A stretch of 25,825 nucleotides of DNA from Spirogloea muscicola. Lineage: Eukaryota > Streptophyta > Zygnematophyceae > Spirogloeales > Spirogloeaceae. The position numbers and the translations under genes were made by a program. Within the stretch, counting starts at the first letter, position 1; the number at the start of each line of letters is the position of its first letter. Shown piece after piece: positions 7,640-20,148 of the stretch. The stretch covers positions 177,283-203,107 of the forward strand of contig WELB01000210.1 in the NCBI GenBank assembly GCA_009602725.1. Direction: 5' to 3'. The notes under the pieces are model-generated. The model saw nothing but the letters and a program-made list of their open reading frames with translations. It searched no databases and was not told the DNA's origin.

Positions 7640-7815
7640 AGACCAGGAGCCCAGCATCTCTGATCTGCGGCTGCTTAGCAGGGGTTACTGAGTGTCTCGT
7701 AGCAGCTTCGATTCTTCTACTTAGCGCTTCCCCTGGCCCCCTTCTCGTACTCTGTCCATTCTTTTTCGGGCTGGTTGTTCCAGCCCCTATTCTCAATGGG
7801 CGAGCACTTTCTTCA
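7640..7815 (+). mobile_element. LINE family B terminus and tail just upstream of TIC236
   Basis: The frame S-I-S-D-L-R-L-L-S-R-G-Y-stop ends at 7689-7691. The family B tail follows: GAGTGTCTCGTAGCAGCTT, GCGCTTCCCCTGGCCCCC, TTCTCGTACTCTGTCC, the hairpin CGGGCTGGTTGTTCCAGCCC (7768-7787) and CTCAATGGGCGAGCAC (7793-7808). Its end is about 115 bp before the ATG at 7931, so it lies in the promoter or 5' leader of the host gene. Confidence 0.75.
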
Positions 7816-7902
7816 GACGGAAAGCGCAGCGGCCCCCCGGACAGCGACGCTGACAGTGGCGCAGCTCGACCGCCGCAGCTCGCGCCCGGGCCTCGGCGCC
7901 CC

Positions 7903-8031
7903 ATGACCGCGGAGCGCCCGGCCCTGCCCCATGGCGGCGGCGGCGGCGGCGGCCGCGNCGGGCCGGCTCGCAGGGGGCGGCCGCGCCACCTTGGCCGCGC
8001 CCGGGGCCTCCTTGCGCGCACTTCCCGGTAG
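7903..8031 (+). other. Possible overlapping upstream ORF of the TIC236-like gene
   Basis: An ATG at 7903, 28 bases before the main ATG and in another frame, opens 42 codons and stops at TAG 8029-8031, inside the main coding region. If the transcript includes 7903, the frame would compete with the main start. The main ATG at 7931 has the better context (CCCCATGGCG). An ambiguous base (N) at 7957 lies in both frames. Confidence 0.35.
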
Positions 8032-11000
8032 CGGCGAGCGCCCATGGTGCGGCCAGCTGCTCTTCAGGCTGCCGCCGCAGGGCCTCCGGCCACGGCAGTC
8101 CCGCAGGCGGGCCCACCATTCGGCTCAGACAGTGCTGGCGACGGCGGAGGGCCCTCTCTCCCCCGATGGCGTGCACCACCCACAGCGCGAGGACGAGCTC
8201 CAGCCTCCGGACGACCGGAATGGGAGCTACATGGCCGGCGGCCGTTCTGAGGAGGCGAGGTCCTGGGAGCCGTGCGTGGCCCAGAGTCCCGCCGTGGTGC
8301 CGGAGGGCCCCAGCTGCGACATCGAGAACGGGACCAGGCTTTTGGACCACGAGGGTGCAGCAGCCATCCATCCCAGCTTCTATGGCATGCGCAGCAGCAG
8401 GGCTGAGGTGGACCAGAAGCTGAACATCCCCCTCAAGCAGGTGAGCTCTGCCACCGGCAGCAGTGCTTGGGCCTTGCTGCGTACCTGAGAGACCCAGAGC
8501 TACGCTGTGCAGTGCACACAGCAGCATGCCATGCTATATCTGGCAGCGCCCTCTCAGCGGTGTTGGGCCTGTTCCCTCTCAGGCGGCCTGGCTGGCAGCG
8601 GCGGTGCTGCTTGGAGCCGCAATCGTGTACTCGGAGGGCAGGCTGAGAGCATGTCTGGACCAGAGGGTTTTGCCGCAGGTGGCAGCCTCGGTTGGACACG
8701 CTCTGGGCAGGGAGGTGGAGTTGGGGCCAGTTGTTAGCCTGTCACCTTGGCATGTGAAGCTGGGCCACACGACAGTTGGGCCTCACGAGGAAGAGTTCTC
8801 CTGCGGGGAGGTACGCCAGGTGGAGGCTAAGGTAGCGTGGGGCAAATGTGGCCTGCTCTGGAGGCCGGTCGATTGTGTCCAGCTGTGCTTGTGAGTTGAG
8901 GCTGTTAGCTGTCTGTCAGGTTCCAGGCAGAACGGGTTCCAGTGGTTGATTGGCCTTTGTCGTGGCGACAAGTAGACCCATACTGGCTGCTCACTGCAAC
9001 TGCTGCTTGTCTGTGGTGCTGAACCCTGACACCTCCTACTCATGAAGGCAGCAGAGTCCTAGATGAAGCACTTGACAAGTCGCACGCTCACAGATTGCCT
9101 CCTGCTACCCTTCCCTTAGGTAAGTTTGTTGAAGAGCCTTCAGAGGCGCCAGCTTGTTGTGGACGCTGTCCTCACAAGGCCACAAGTCCTTGTTGCACAA
9201 CAGAAGGTGAGCGAAGATTTTACCTGGTGCCTCATGCACGTTGTGAGTGTACGTATTGGAGCCTTTTCTCTCTCTCTTTGTGGTGGTGATGGCAAGCTCC
9301 GTTACCTTAGGGGAGGGGCCTAAGCAGCTCGGGCAGGCAGAATGCGGTGGGGCATACTGCAAGGGGGGCGGGGCAATCTCATTAATAGCTGAGCTTAAAG
9401 TGCTCTAAAGAGCGAGGTGTGCTTGACCTCAGAGAGGTCAACCAGCAACCAGGGTGTCCTTGTTGTGTTATTTGGAAGCTACACCAGTAGTTTGTCGCAA
9501 TGTCATGGGGCAGGATTGGACGTGGCTGGGCATCCCGTCGCAGACAGAGACATCAGGCAAGAAGTACAGTACTGAGCCTGGACTGGACAAGCGGACAAGG
9601 AGAAGGCGGCAAGCGCGGGAGCAGCAATTTGCCGGGCTTGGGAGCAAGCGCGATGCAGAGGCAAGAAGAGGGGCGCAGCTGCGCTATCAGGGCAGTGAGT
9701 ATGAGCACAAGGAACAACATGACAGCAAGTCCAGAAGTGAGGCTGAAAGTGCTCAGGGCAAGAGCGACCAGGACGATGCGAAGGGGCAGCCTGGCTCCAG
9801 TGCTAGCTCCCCTTACGAGGAGGAGGCTGCTGTGATGGACGCAGTGCAGGGCGATGCACGCAATGAGCAAGCCAGCCGGTGGTCACCTGTCAAATTTGTA
9901 AGCGAGCTCATCAGCGTGGTGCTTGTGCAACCAGTGGCAGGGGTGCTGGGCGGCTTGTCCACCACTCTCAATGTCGACGACAATGGGACGAGCTCCCACG
10001 AGATGAAGGAGCGAGTCCTGGATACAAGTGCTGCAGCTGCTCTTCGGTACTTTGACGAGCGAGTGGTTGGAGTTGGGGCGAGCTCAGCCGAGGGTCCTAC
10101 TGACAGTGGACTTGACAATGGCACCAGGTCAAAGCAAGCAGGCAAGCAAGCAGGTGGACACCATGGAGCAGCCGAGAGGAGGGACGAGTTGGAAGAGCAA
10201 AGATTGCAAGACTCGCAGAGGAGAGACTCTGAGAAGGAGGCGAGCACATCTGCACACCATCAGTCGTTTTCCCTCGCTGCTGAGAGCCCTGGTCGCAGAA
10301 GCTCGTCTATCAGATATGGCAACAGCAGGAGTTCAAGTGTGGCGACCAGCTCTCAGGAGCAAAGCGAGGGGCCAGAGGATTCAAGGATTCTCAGTGACAG
10401 GGCAGCCTCAGATGCAAGGACTTCTCAGCCTTTAGATGACTCCGTTGAACTCCTGCAGCAAGCTCTGACTGCAGCAATAGAGGAGCGCCGGCGAAAGGCC
10501 TCCCAAGCATTTGAGGAGCATGGCCGTGCAGATAATATCAGAGGCTTTTCACGAGCTACTTTGCAGGAAGGCCAGAGCATTGATAGCAGGCAGAATGCTT
10601 CAAGAATTGGTCCTCCTGATGCCCACGCAGCTCAGCAGCACAAGAGTGCTTGGCAAGCGGGTTCAATAGGAGCTCCAGAGCCGAGGCACAATGCAGGTGG
10701 CCAAGCAAGCAGCCGCAGATTTGAAGCAGCTGCACAAGCGAAGGGTGCAGTGCTCAATGGTGATGTGTCTGCATTAAATTCCGCACAACCAGCTCTTCCA
10801 TGGCAGGCTAGGGCCACAGGGAAAGCACATTCCTTCAGAGATGAGCGGCGCTTCATCAAGCCTCTGGGTGTGCGTATTGCGTCCAGAGCTAGAGTAGCAG
10901 CTAGCAAGCTTGCTGCACATGCTAAGAAGAAACGGCTGGAAGCAAGTGCTTCTGGGTGGCAGCCAGTGACTGTAGATTCAGTGGTTGTTAAGGATGGCAC

Positions 11001-14000
11001 ACTCATGCTGGTAGCCTACGGAGATCATCAATACAGGTGATCAGCAAATTCTCAGTGAAGCATACTGTAGAGATCCCTGAGCTAGTCCACTTTCTGTTTT
11101 CCATCTTTCACTTACGTTCTTGTACTAATTCTGACTCCTGATGCACTTACTACTCTGAGGGTTTTCATGTGCAGGATGATGGAGCGCACGTATTGCAGAG
11201 TGGGTCTGATCAACAACTACAAGCGAGTTGTGGTGGATGTGGTTGGGCGGCTGAAAGAATGGCGAACTGATAATAAGGACGGTGATGGAGGCAGGTTGTT
11301 TGTTAAGGTGGACTCAGATGTCAGTACAGGGAAGTGGGAAGTCATAGTCGGGGGCAAGCGGCTCTTTGCTCCAGTGAGTTTGTTGATTGCTATTTCCTTC
11401 TGTACTTACATTGGAATCTCATTGAGTGGATTTTCATTGACTTGAAAGCCAGTCCACAAAGACGGGCGTTAAATGTCCGCCTGTAAAGGCTGCATTGAGT
11501 GATGCATACTCAGCCCTATTGATAAAGTAGGTCACTTTGGCTGCAGCTCTTTGAGCGCCTGCTGGAGATTCCCCTGGATTGGTACAAAGGCAGGGCAAGC
11601 GGTCGACTACGAATTTGGGCTGGCAAGGAGGACAAGTTCCCTCACATGCAGGGCAGAGTTGACTGCAAGGACCTCGATTTCTCCATCTGGGAGGCTCCAT
11701 CTCCATTCATGGTAAGCTCAGCGCTCCTGTTTGTGCCACTGAAGGGGTGCTTTGTAGGCGCGTTGGGTCCTACAAAGGATGGCTTTCACTTAGTCTGTGA
11801 AGTACAAGAGCATGTGGTGCTTGACTGGCAAATGCAAGGAGCAACGGATATTGGACTATTGTTGTGCGTGTATATCACTTGTTCTCGAGGGTTTTTCTGC
11901 TGCCACAGACATTCAGTCTGACGGGGCAGGCTTGATGAGTTGGCAGGGGGTCAAGGGTGCACTGATTTTCGAAGGTGCACGGATGTTCTTCCACGACACT
12001 GTTGGACAGTATGGTGCGATACCGCTCAGTGTCTCTGGTGACATGGACCTGAATCCATCTCATGGAGAGTACCGCCTGAGCTGTCAAGTACCTGGAATTG
12101 ACGCAAACGCTCTTATGCAAACTTTAGGGGCGAAGCCGCCACCATTGCCAGTGAGTGAGTCTGCATCTGATCTAAGGTTGCTGGTCATGCAAGTGTCAGA
12201 ACCTGTATTGACTCCTCAAGTCCTAGGTGCGTAACCATACTTGTGGGGTAGTTGCAATCAGCCTGATCCAACAGCCTGATGCTGTTAGACGTTCCATACT
12301 TTGTGGAGTCCATCATTCCTTCTACAGGTGTCAGCTTTGCTGATAGCTGCACTTGTCGTGTTGGACACAGTTGGCGGGGGCAGTTAAGGGAGTTGTGCAT
12401 TGTCGAGGTCCGCTTGAGACTCCTACCTTTGAAGGCACCGCAGAGCTGTCAAGCTCCCAGACAGATCACACGTTCTTTGGAAGAGTGACAGATGCTACCA
12501 AGGCTGTCCATAGGCACAAAAGTGAGGGTGCCATTGCTGCCTATGACAGAGTGCCCATTGCTGCTGGGTCTGCAAGCTTTGCCTTTCGCACCGACGATTG
12601 TGTGAGTCAACGTCGCCCCACTGATGAACTTAGCCAAAGTACTACGCTATGACAAGCCACAAGCTTGGACTTCTCTTCATGTAACTCCTTGCTCTTGTAC
12701 AGGCCTTGTGCTAAATACCACAAACAGCGTCGCACATCTTGCCAAATTATCAGGTTCATGAGATAACGGCATGGTGCTGGTCGTGGCGCAGGTGGCCGAC
12801 ATCTACGGTGCCCGCATTACTCCGGTTGGGGGAGGCGAGGTGAGGGGGACTGGAGAGCTGTGGGCCTGCCCAGAGGGTGAGCTGGACTCAGGGGCTGTGA
12901 ATGTGGATGCAACAGGAAGCAGCATATCAGCGGATGCCCTTCTCCGCTTCTATTTGCCAGAGGCCCCGCAATCGTCAGCACCAAGTCTCGGGAAGGCGTA
13001 CGGCGATGTCACGATCAGAGGGGCTCTCCTTGCACCGTGAGATCCAGATCATCAAGTTGGCGCATCTTTGTGATCCTGGCCTTTCAGCACCGTGCAGCTC
13101 TGCTGCAGTCGCTGTCTTTGTCCTTTGATTGCAGCTCTCTTGTTTGTCGATTGACAGGACGGTGAATGCAAGGTGGCACGCACCTGATGCAGGTGGCTCC
13201 TTAGTTGGGTCCCACGGGATGGTCTGGATTGACAGGACTGCAACATGTGTGGCAGGCAGAGCAGATCATTTTGACTTCGACTCCAAGATATTCCAGTCAT
13301 ATCCACCCCTGCAGCCTGGCAAGAAGTCGACCAAAGAGGATGGGGATCCAGATGCCTTCCTCTCATCGAAGCCGGACATCACAGGGGTGGATCTTGATCT
13401 GAAGCTGAAGAGCTTTGATGTGATGGATTTGTCTCCTCCACTGTCTGGCCCAGCAAACCCGCTGAGCGCCAACCCAGCTCACTTGAGGTTGGCTGGCAGC
13501 GTCAAACTCAGCACAAAACTGCCAAGTAATGCTGTCAAGCAGCCGACTGGAAGTTTTCCCGGCCTGTCTGGGAATGTGTCTCTGCAGGGATTCAAGCTGA
13601 ATCAGCTTCTACTAGGCCCACAGCTTGCAGGCACTCTTGACCTCTCATCAACAGGTTTTAAGGTACCTCGAAAGTCTTTATGGTAGAGAGTTGCAGGCTG
13701 GTTCTTCTCAGCAGATGCAAAGTGGACACGAACAAGCGCCGCCTGAGTAAAATAAAGATCCCTTGAACGGGCCAACTCGAGAAGAGACCTATGCATACAG
13801 AACTAAGATAGACTTGTTGTGGACAAGTCGGCAGGATTTGGTAGTCTGCAGGAGACGCAGAGCTGCATGACATTCTTAAGCATACTTTGTTTAAATTAGT
13901 CCTTGGCTTGCTGGCAGATGAGTACTTCAGGTAAAGCTGATGAGCATCTGAAAGCAGAGGTAGACACAACAATTGGGGATGCTTTGTTCTCATTACAAAG

Positions 14001-17000
14001 GGGTCCTTTGCAGTCCAATCTTCAATTCCGGCAAGGCCAGACAGCCAAAGTCGAGGTATGCTTTGACTTTGCTTTCAGTGTCTCTAACGCTGACATAAGA
14101 TTTTAAGGCACCCATGCGTATGCTTGTAATTCATTTACTGCGGCGAGACAGTACTTTGTATTCCATAAAAGCATTGCAGCAACTTTTACTCGTTTGCCTA
14201 TCGACTTGTGCAGATAAAGAACTTGCCACTGGATGAGCTGGAGTTGGCCTCATTGAGAGGGACAATCGAGAAGGTGAATGCCCACTTGAAGCTCCTGAGT
14301 GATGTACAAGTTCTTCTGTGCAGAACAAGCATGGCTGCTGGGGAGGGTGGAGCAAGAATTCAGGATGATGTGTGATGGATGTCAGGATGATCTTATACTT
14401 ATGACCGGTGCAATGGCCTGTGACATGCAGGTCGATGTAGGTCTTAATTTCCAGAACCGGAAAGGAACTGGCATTGTGGAGGTGCACAGACCACGATTTA
14501 GTGGGCTTCTTGGCGAGTCCTTGGATGTCAGTTTTCGTTGGTCAGGCGACGTGGTCAGCTTCCTCACTTTCCACCACTTCCCCTGATGTATCCTGTATTG
14601 TGTGTCTATGAAGGTCAGGTGCTTATTGTTTTCTAACCATGGAGGATCTGTATGTCTTACATCCTTATCAATCACTGCGGGTAACTTGCACTCTGTGCTT
14701 TTGTCAATATGCAGGTTACCTTGGAGAAATCTGTACTTGAACAAGCAACTAGTCGTTATGAGATTCAGGGCGAGTATGTCCTGCCTGGGATCAGGGAATG
14801 GTTCGATAACAGTGGAAAGCAGGACAATGAAGTGACTCATAAGGACACTGCTGGACATCTGGGTGCTCTCATCACTTCCATGGGCAGGTGAAGATCACAG
14901 TGGCCTGGGCATGCATTCACCAGTTTTCCTGACTCATGAGGTTTAGAATGGCGCTTCTTCAGTAGATCATGAGCAAATATCATAAATTAATTCCGATCAA
15001 GACCATGAGCAGACATCAGAGTCTTGGACTTGCTCTGGATGTAGTGAAGTTGACTGGAGAAGGCTGCTTTTCCCTCTGCCACAAGAAGGAAGCTGACCAG
15101 GTCTGAGATTGCAGGTGGCGAGTTTGCATGGAGGTTCCTTACGCCGAAGTTGCAGAGATGCTGCCAGCGGCTCGCCTGCTGTCTAGAAGCCGGGATCCTG
15201 CAGTGGTCCTTCGCTCAAAGGTTCCACTGACCCCCCTTGAGGCTCGCACATGCTCTCTTTCTTCGACGCGTGTGGCTCGGCACCACCGTTTGTGCTTCTT
15301 GTATGCATGATGTGTTGCAGGATCAATGACTATCACTTGCGCATGCTTGATCGAGCAGGAGCTGTTTGTGGAGGGTGTACAATCTGCTGGATTTTCTTCT
15401 GAAAATCTGAAACAACAGCTTGAGGTGCCAATCTGTTAGCGGCTACCCTTAGTATGTAGAGCAAGACAAGATCAGGACATGGCAACACATAGGGACCTCC
15501 ATATGAAAGCAACAGCTTAGTTCTAACTGAGCAGTTGCTTTCTGCCATGTGACAGTATGTGAGGCACACTGGAGCATCAAAGGAAGATGCTCGAGCTTCA
15601 GACTCAGCCACCCTTCCTGCTCTTTCTGAGTTAAGGGGCCGATGGAGTGGCACCTTGGAAGCATCGGGGGGTGGTAATGGCGACACCACTGTGAGTACAC
15701 GGCTGGTAGCTGCTTTTTTGCAACTAACAGTTTCTAGTAGGAAGCAGGAGTAGCTGTTTGCATTCGTAGTACAGCAAGAACCATTGATTATTATGTTGTG
15801 ATGAGCTTACCTGGTGTGCAATTGTGTTCACACTGTAGCGACTTGGCAATGGTTGTATATTGCAACGTACAGCTTGCTGTGTTGATCATATTGTGGCAGG
15901 CCCAGTTTGACATTGGGGGGGAGGACTGGGAGTGGGGTATGTATCAGCTGGAGTCTGTGAGTGCAGCAGGTGACTACGGCAACAACCGTGGGTTGCGCCT
16001 CGAGCGCTTCTTCATCAAGAAGGATACTGCAACTCTCCATGCTGACGGCACTCTGATGGGCCGCAACCCCAATCTACACTTTGCCGTGCTCAACCTGCCA
16101 GCCCACTACATACCAGCTTTTGTGGAAGCCATTCAGTCCAGTGCTGCTACTGAGAGCACACCGGCAGCCCGTAGTGGCAATGCTTCAGAGCTGGAACCCA
16201 TCCGAGGCATCCTGCACATGGAGGGGGACGTGCAGGGGAGTGTCAAGAGGCCCCAGTGTGAGGTGCAGGTGCGCTTGCTGGATGGTGCAGTCCGGGGTGT
16301 CAGGCTGGGCAAAGCGGAGGTGGCAGCGTCAATAACGTCAGGCAGCCGCTTGGGCTTCCATGCCATCTTGGAGCTGGCTGGTGGCAGCAATGGGTATGTG
16401 CGGCTTCAGGGAAGCTTGCCCTTGCCTCAGAGCGAGATGGAAGAGGACGAGGAGAGCGCCGCTAATGGAGCCGAGAGCTGGGAGGAGATGCAGAGAGAGA
16501 GGGAGAGGGCGAAGCAGCTGAGGGAGAAGGAGCGCGAGCGGCGGAGGGAAGGGGAGGGGATGAGGAGGGAAGAGCAGGAGGACAGGGAGGATGAGGGTGT
16601 GGCTCTGCAGGCGCTGAGAGCTCTGGACCAGGACCGCATGGAGAAGGGGGCAGTAGAGATAGTTGCTGCTGTGAAGGACGGGGGGATGAGCTTACTCACA
16701 TCTATTTCGCCCGGTATCACCTGGCTTCAAGGCAATGCAGACGTGAACCTGGAGGTATGAGAGAAGAGCTTCCCCTCAGTGACCAAATCAAATGCCAGCG
16801 TGCAGACAACCTGCATCCGTGCTATTGCAATCTGCACAGAAGATAGCTGCGCTGATGGAAATGCGTGCTGCCACTTTAAGACGCGGTCAGTCATCGCAGG
16901 TCCGGGGTACCATGAACCAGCCCACTGTAAGTGGCATGGCGAGCTTCCAGAAGGTGGCCATCTCCTCCCCTGTCCTTCCAAGGCCACTGTCGAACCTTGG

Positions 17001-19177
17001 GGGGTTGATCAGGGTGAAGAACAATCAATTCAACGTTGAAGGACTGGAGGGTAAGATTGGAAGAAAAGGAGTCATCAAGATGCGTGGGCAGCTGCCCCTC
17101 CAAAGCGGTGACCACCTCTACAGTGCCGACGGCATTGAGCTCAAGGCTGATGCTTTGGAAGTACGAGCAAGGAACATGTTCAGGTACGTATGAACCTCTT
17201 TGCATCCGCACTTCTTGCACCTGGCATCGGGACTATAATTGCGCTCATGGTCAATGCTTTGATGCCGAGGCCCTTGTGGCAAGGTCCGGTACCTCACCTG
17301 ACAACAAAGGATCACATCTTTTTCGTCGGCAGCGGTCAGGTGGATAGTCAGCTGCGATTGCTGGGCAGCCTACTGGAGCCCGAGTTGACGGGTGGCATTC
17401 AACTGTCCCGTGGAATAGCTTATCTGTCCCAAGAGAAATCAGCAGCACACCCATCCGTGTCTGCTTCTGCAAGCAGTAGTGGACTTGGTTGGATGGGTCC
17501 AAGCTCTATTGGGAAGAGAGTAGGGCTGGATGTAATCCAGCTGCCAGGGTTCACAACAACATCTCCTGCACAGCCTTCCCCCATTGAAAAAGGTGAAGGC
17601 GATGATTCGCTGTAATGTCCATGCTCATGGGTGCAATGTGTTCCACTCTCGAGTACAGTGGGAGTCAGCTACTTCAACACCATGTTGCTAGTGTGCAATT
17701 ATGCAGATGTGCAAGAGGACGAAGATGAGGGAGGCCTTGTGAAGATGCCTGTAGCAGTCAAACTGAAGGGCCTAAAGATAGCCTTTGGGCCTGAGCTGCG
17801 CATGGTCTACCCACTCATTCTCAACTTTGCTGTATGTATCGCAACTTCTTGCCCATCAACAGCAATCAGATGACTTAGGGGCTTGTCATGAGACATCCCA
17901 AAACCTGCACATTGCATCTGCCCTTCACGTCTGAAGGCAGGCAGCATGCTGGTCTTTCGCTTGTGGCAAAGCAAGGACATTCGTACTGAGCCTTATTTCA
18001 ATCCTGCAATGAAGGTGAGCGGGGAGCTTGAGCTCAGTGGATATGCAGATCCGCTGGAGGTCAAGCCACGAGGAACATTGACATTTGAGAATGGAGATGT
18101 CAATCTTGTCGCCACACAGGTGCAGATCATGTCGACATCAGCAGACAACAGGAGCCTTCCTGTCAAGTTGCATGCGGAAGTGTGATGCTGTCTGAAGAGG
18201 TGTTGCCTATACCAAGTGTCCCTGAAGAATCTGAAGAAACATCTGCTTCAGTCGGAATCGCTTCTGACATGAGAGGCGTGGTTGCAGGTGAGGTTGAATC
18301 GTGACCATCCAAACCGGGCGAGATTTGAGCCAGAGCAAGGACTAGATCCCACTCTGGACCTCAAACTGGTCGGTGCAGACTGGCAGCTCAAGCTCCAGGG
18401 TCGAGCAAGGTCCTGGCAAGACAATCTTGTCATGACTTCGAGCAGGAGTGGTGAGGAGGACACGCTGACACCCACCGAAGCTGCCAGGCTGTTTGAAAGC
18501 CAGCTTGCAGACTCCCTACTTGAGGAGGATGGCCAGCTGGCGTTCAAAAAGCTCGCACAGGCCACAGTTGAGACCCTCATGCCCAAGATTGAGACCAAAG
18601 GCGAATTTGGTCAAGCCAGGTAAAGGCGGCCATGACACTTACCATGATGCTCATGAGTGGCGCTGGTGGTATGTGGTGAGAGGTCAGAGCTCTGACATCC
18701 ACAAGGCTTGCACCTGTCCTATTGTCAGGTGGCGATTGGTCAGCGCTCCCCAGATCCCCAATTTGCTCTCCCTGGATCCTACAACTGATCCTTTCAAGTC
18801 GTTGGCTAACCTCTCATTCGGGACAGAAGTTGAGATCCAATTTGGCAAGAACCTCCAGGTAGGCAGCATCTGCAAATCAGCAGTGTCAACTCTGTAAGGA
18901 AGTCTAACGTTGGAGTCAATGACCCATTTGAGTACTCACAGAAGCATAGTTATATGCAGATGTTTGCTATCAGCCATGAAGCATACCTTTCGATTGAACG
19001 GCACTGAACAATGTCTTTGTGAAGGCCTCCGTGGTGAGACAATTGAAGGAGAGCGAGATGGCAACTCAATGGACGCTGCTCTACCAGCTCAACTCCAAGC
19101 TCCGCCTGCTGTTCTCATCCATCTCCCCAGTCGATAATCGGCTCCTCTTTGAGTACTCAGCATCCTCACAAAACTGA
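7931..19177 (+). CDS. TIC236: TIC236-like chloroplast inner-envelope import protein (TamB/DUF490 family), 25 exons
   Basis: In plants TIC236 sits in the inner envelope and spans the intermembrane space to link the TOC and TIC import complexes; it descends from bacterial TamB. The spliced model is about 2319 residues, against about 2166 in Arabidopsis as I recall. The start has an Ala-run and an Arg/Ser-rich, acid-poor leader like a transit peptide. Exon 2 gives a membrane segment (A-A-W-L-A-A-A-V-L-L-G-A-A-I-V-Y), then the family motifs G-R-E-V-E-L-G-P and G-P-H-E-E-E-F-S-C-G-E. Exon 4 starts W-T-W-L-G-I-P and then carries about 480 residues of Ser/Gln/Arg/Glu-rich, probably disordered sequence. 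Later exons match the family closely, for example L-D-E-L-E-L-A-S-L-R-G, G-N-A-D-V-N-L-E-V and the C-terminal DUF490 part, T-F-E-N-G-D-V-N-L-V-A-T-Q and K-G-E-F-G-Q-A-R-W-R. Exon 18 holds a charged Glu/Arg stretch near residues 1752-1806. It ends L-L-F-E-Y-S-A-S-S-Q-N. No frame breaks were seen, so it looks functional. Confidence 0.93.
7931..19177 (+). other. TIC236: Exon map of the TIC236-like gene
   Basis: Exons, all with GT-AG introns: 7931-8440, 8583-8831, 9120-9206, 9514-11036, 11175-11373, 11547-11711, 11947-12150, 12371-12601, 12792-13036, 13158-13662, 13918-14055, 14214-14273, 14431-14550, 14715-14887, 15115-15220, 15359-15424, 15556-15690, 15900-16754, 16900-17183, 17333-17592, 17707-17831, 18015-18119, 18288-18619, 18729-18858, 19025-19177. 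They total 6960 nt (2320 codons with stop) and every junction keeps phase. Introns are 109-307 nt. The least certain junctions are the donor at 15221 (GTTCCA) and the acceptors before exons 3, 7, 11 and 22, which were chosen by family alignment from memory. Confidence 0.8.
7934..7957 (+). repeat. GCG trinucleotide run and ambiguous base in the leader
   Basis: Seven or so GCG units follow the ATG and encode an Ala run at the start of the predicted transit peptide. The base at 7957 is N, so the run length and one residue are uncertain. Such runs are prone to length change and sequencing error. Confidence 0.8.
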
Positions 19178-20148
19178 CTTAGGCGAGTGAAGTGGGGCCA
19201 GAATTTGTCTCGTCATGTGAGGTTCTGCTGTCTCTATGTATGTAGATGTGAGTGTGTGTGTGTGTGTATATGTGGCTGTATTTGTGTGGTGTGTGAGTGT
19301 GTGGGGGTGTGTGAGTGTGTGTGCGCGGGCGTGCCCACGCACGCGTGTGTGCTCGTGCCGGCGCGTATGAGCGTGAGCGTTTTCACGTGCAACTGTGTGC
19401 TTGCTACACGTGCTTGTGCGCGTGCATGCGTGGGCCCACGCATGTGCATGTGTTACTTTCTGTCTGTCGGGGGGTACTTTATAGTGGAAGACCAGTTCCC
19501 TTTGGTGATCAGCTGGGACACCTTCCACCTCCTCTGCTCGGTATTTGAGCATGCAGATGTGCAAGTGCTCCGGTCTGACACACATTATCTGGTTATGTAT
19601 GTCATTCTCCTGGCAAGCCCAGCCTTTCTACCTGCCCATTTCCCCATGCATGAAGGCAGCCCTCTTGGATGTGGCCTTTCAGGTCCCCAATTGACTCCGT
19701 TGCTCAAATACTCTGACGACTGTCCAGTCTGCAATGTCAGTATTTTGAGACTTCTCTGTAGTCAACAGCTGCGGTTTGACAGCCTGCTCGAGACAAGCGC
19801 GAAAGAAGGGCAAGAACCCCAACTTCTGCAAGGCTTGCACCAATCCACACCCGCCGGAGACGAGATGAAAGGCCAGGTGCAGGCAGGCAAGCGGCCATTG
19901 AGAAGCATAGCCAAGCATGCGCAAGGGACAACACAACTGCAAAGGCTGTGACCCAAGCCAGAAGAGCAGTCTCGGAGTCACCATTATGGTGTGCCTGAGA
20001 CGGAGTAAAAGTTATTGTTGCTCCTACACGTTGTTGCAGGACCTTATTGGCTGTTTGGGAATGGCCGCCAATCGCAGGAAGCCTGCTTCCAGATCGAGGA
20101 TCTCACCTAGGCAACACATATCTTTTGAGGAGACCTTTCCCTTTCCGA
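19178..20148. other. Gene-free spacer downstream of the TIC236-like gene
   Basis: I recognise no gene here. It holds the 3' untranslated region of the TIC236-like gene (no TGTAA polyadenylation motif noticed), a GT-rich simple repeat (19246-19456) and about 690 bp of unremarkable sequence up to the LINE insertion. Long open frames cross it on both strands but resemble no known family, and the GT repeat inflates one of them. Confidence 0.55.
19246..19456. repeat. GT-rich microsatellite with a 20-bp palindrome
   Basis: From 19246 the sequence is mostly alternating TG/CG/CA steps, including a pure (GT) run at about 19252-19266. At 19425-19444 CATGCGTGGG is followed directly by its reverse complement, a perfect 20-bp palindrome. 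Alternating purine-pyrimidine tracts of this kind can take the Z form. Confidence 0.85.

Noticed and set aside
7793-8527. Minus-strand open frame opposite TIC236 exon 1
   Set aside because: It is a GC-rich antisense shadow with no family resemblance; the plus strand carries the well-supported first exon.
9553-10247. Minus-strand open frames opposite TIC236 exon 4
   Set aside because: They are long only because the sense strand is a low-complexity Ser/Gln/Arg/Glu coding region; no independent support.
19187-19951. Long plus-strand open frame after the TIC236-like gene
   Set aside because: It runs through the GT-rich simple repeat, giving Cys/Val runs, resembles no known family, and begins just past the stop codon of a complete gene.
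20047-20148. Upstream extension of the LINE copy 2 open frame
   Set aside because: The first ~34 codons show no RT similarity and lie outside the probable target duplication at 20141, so they are flanking DNA that happens to be open.
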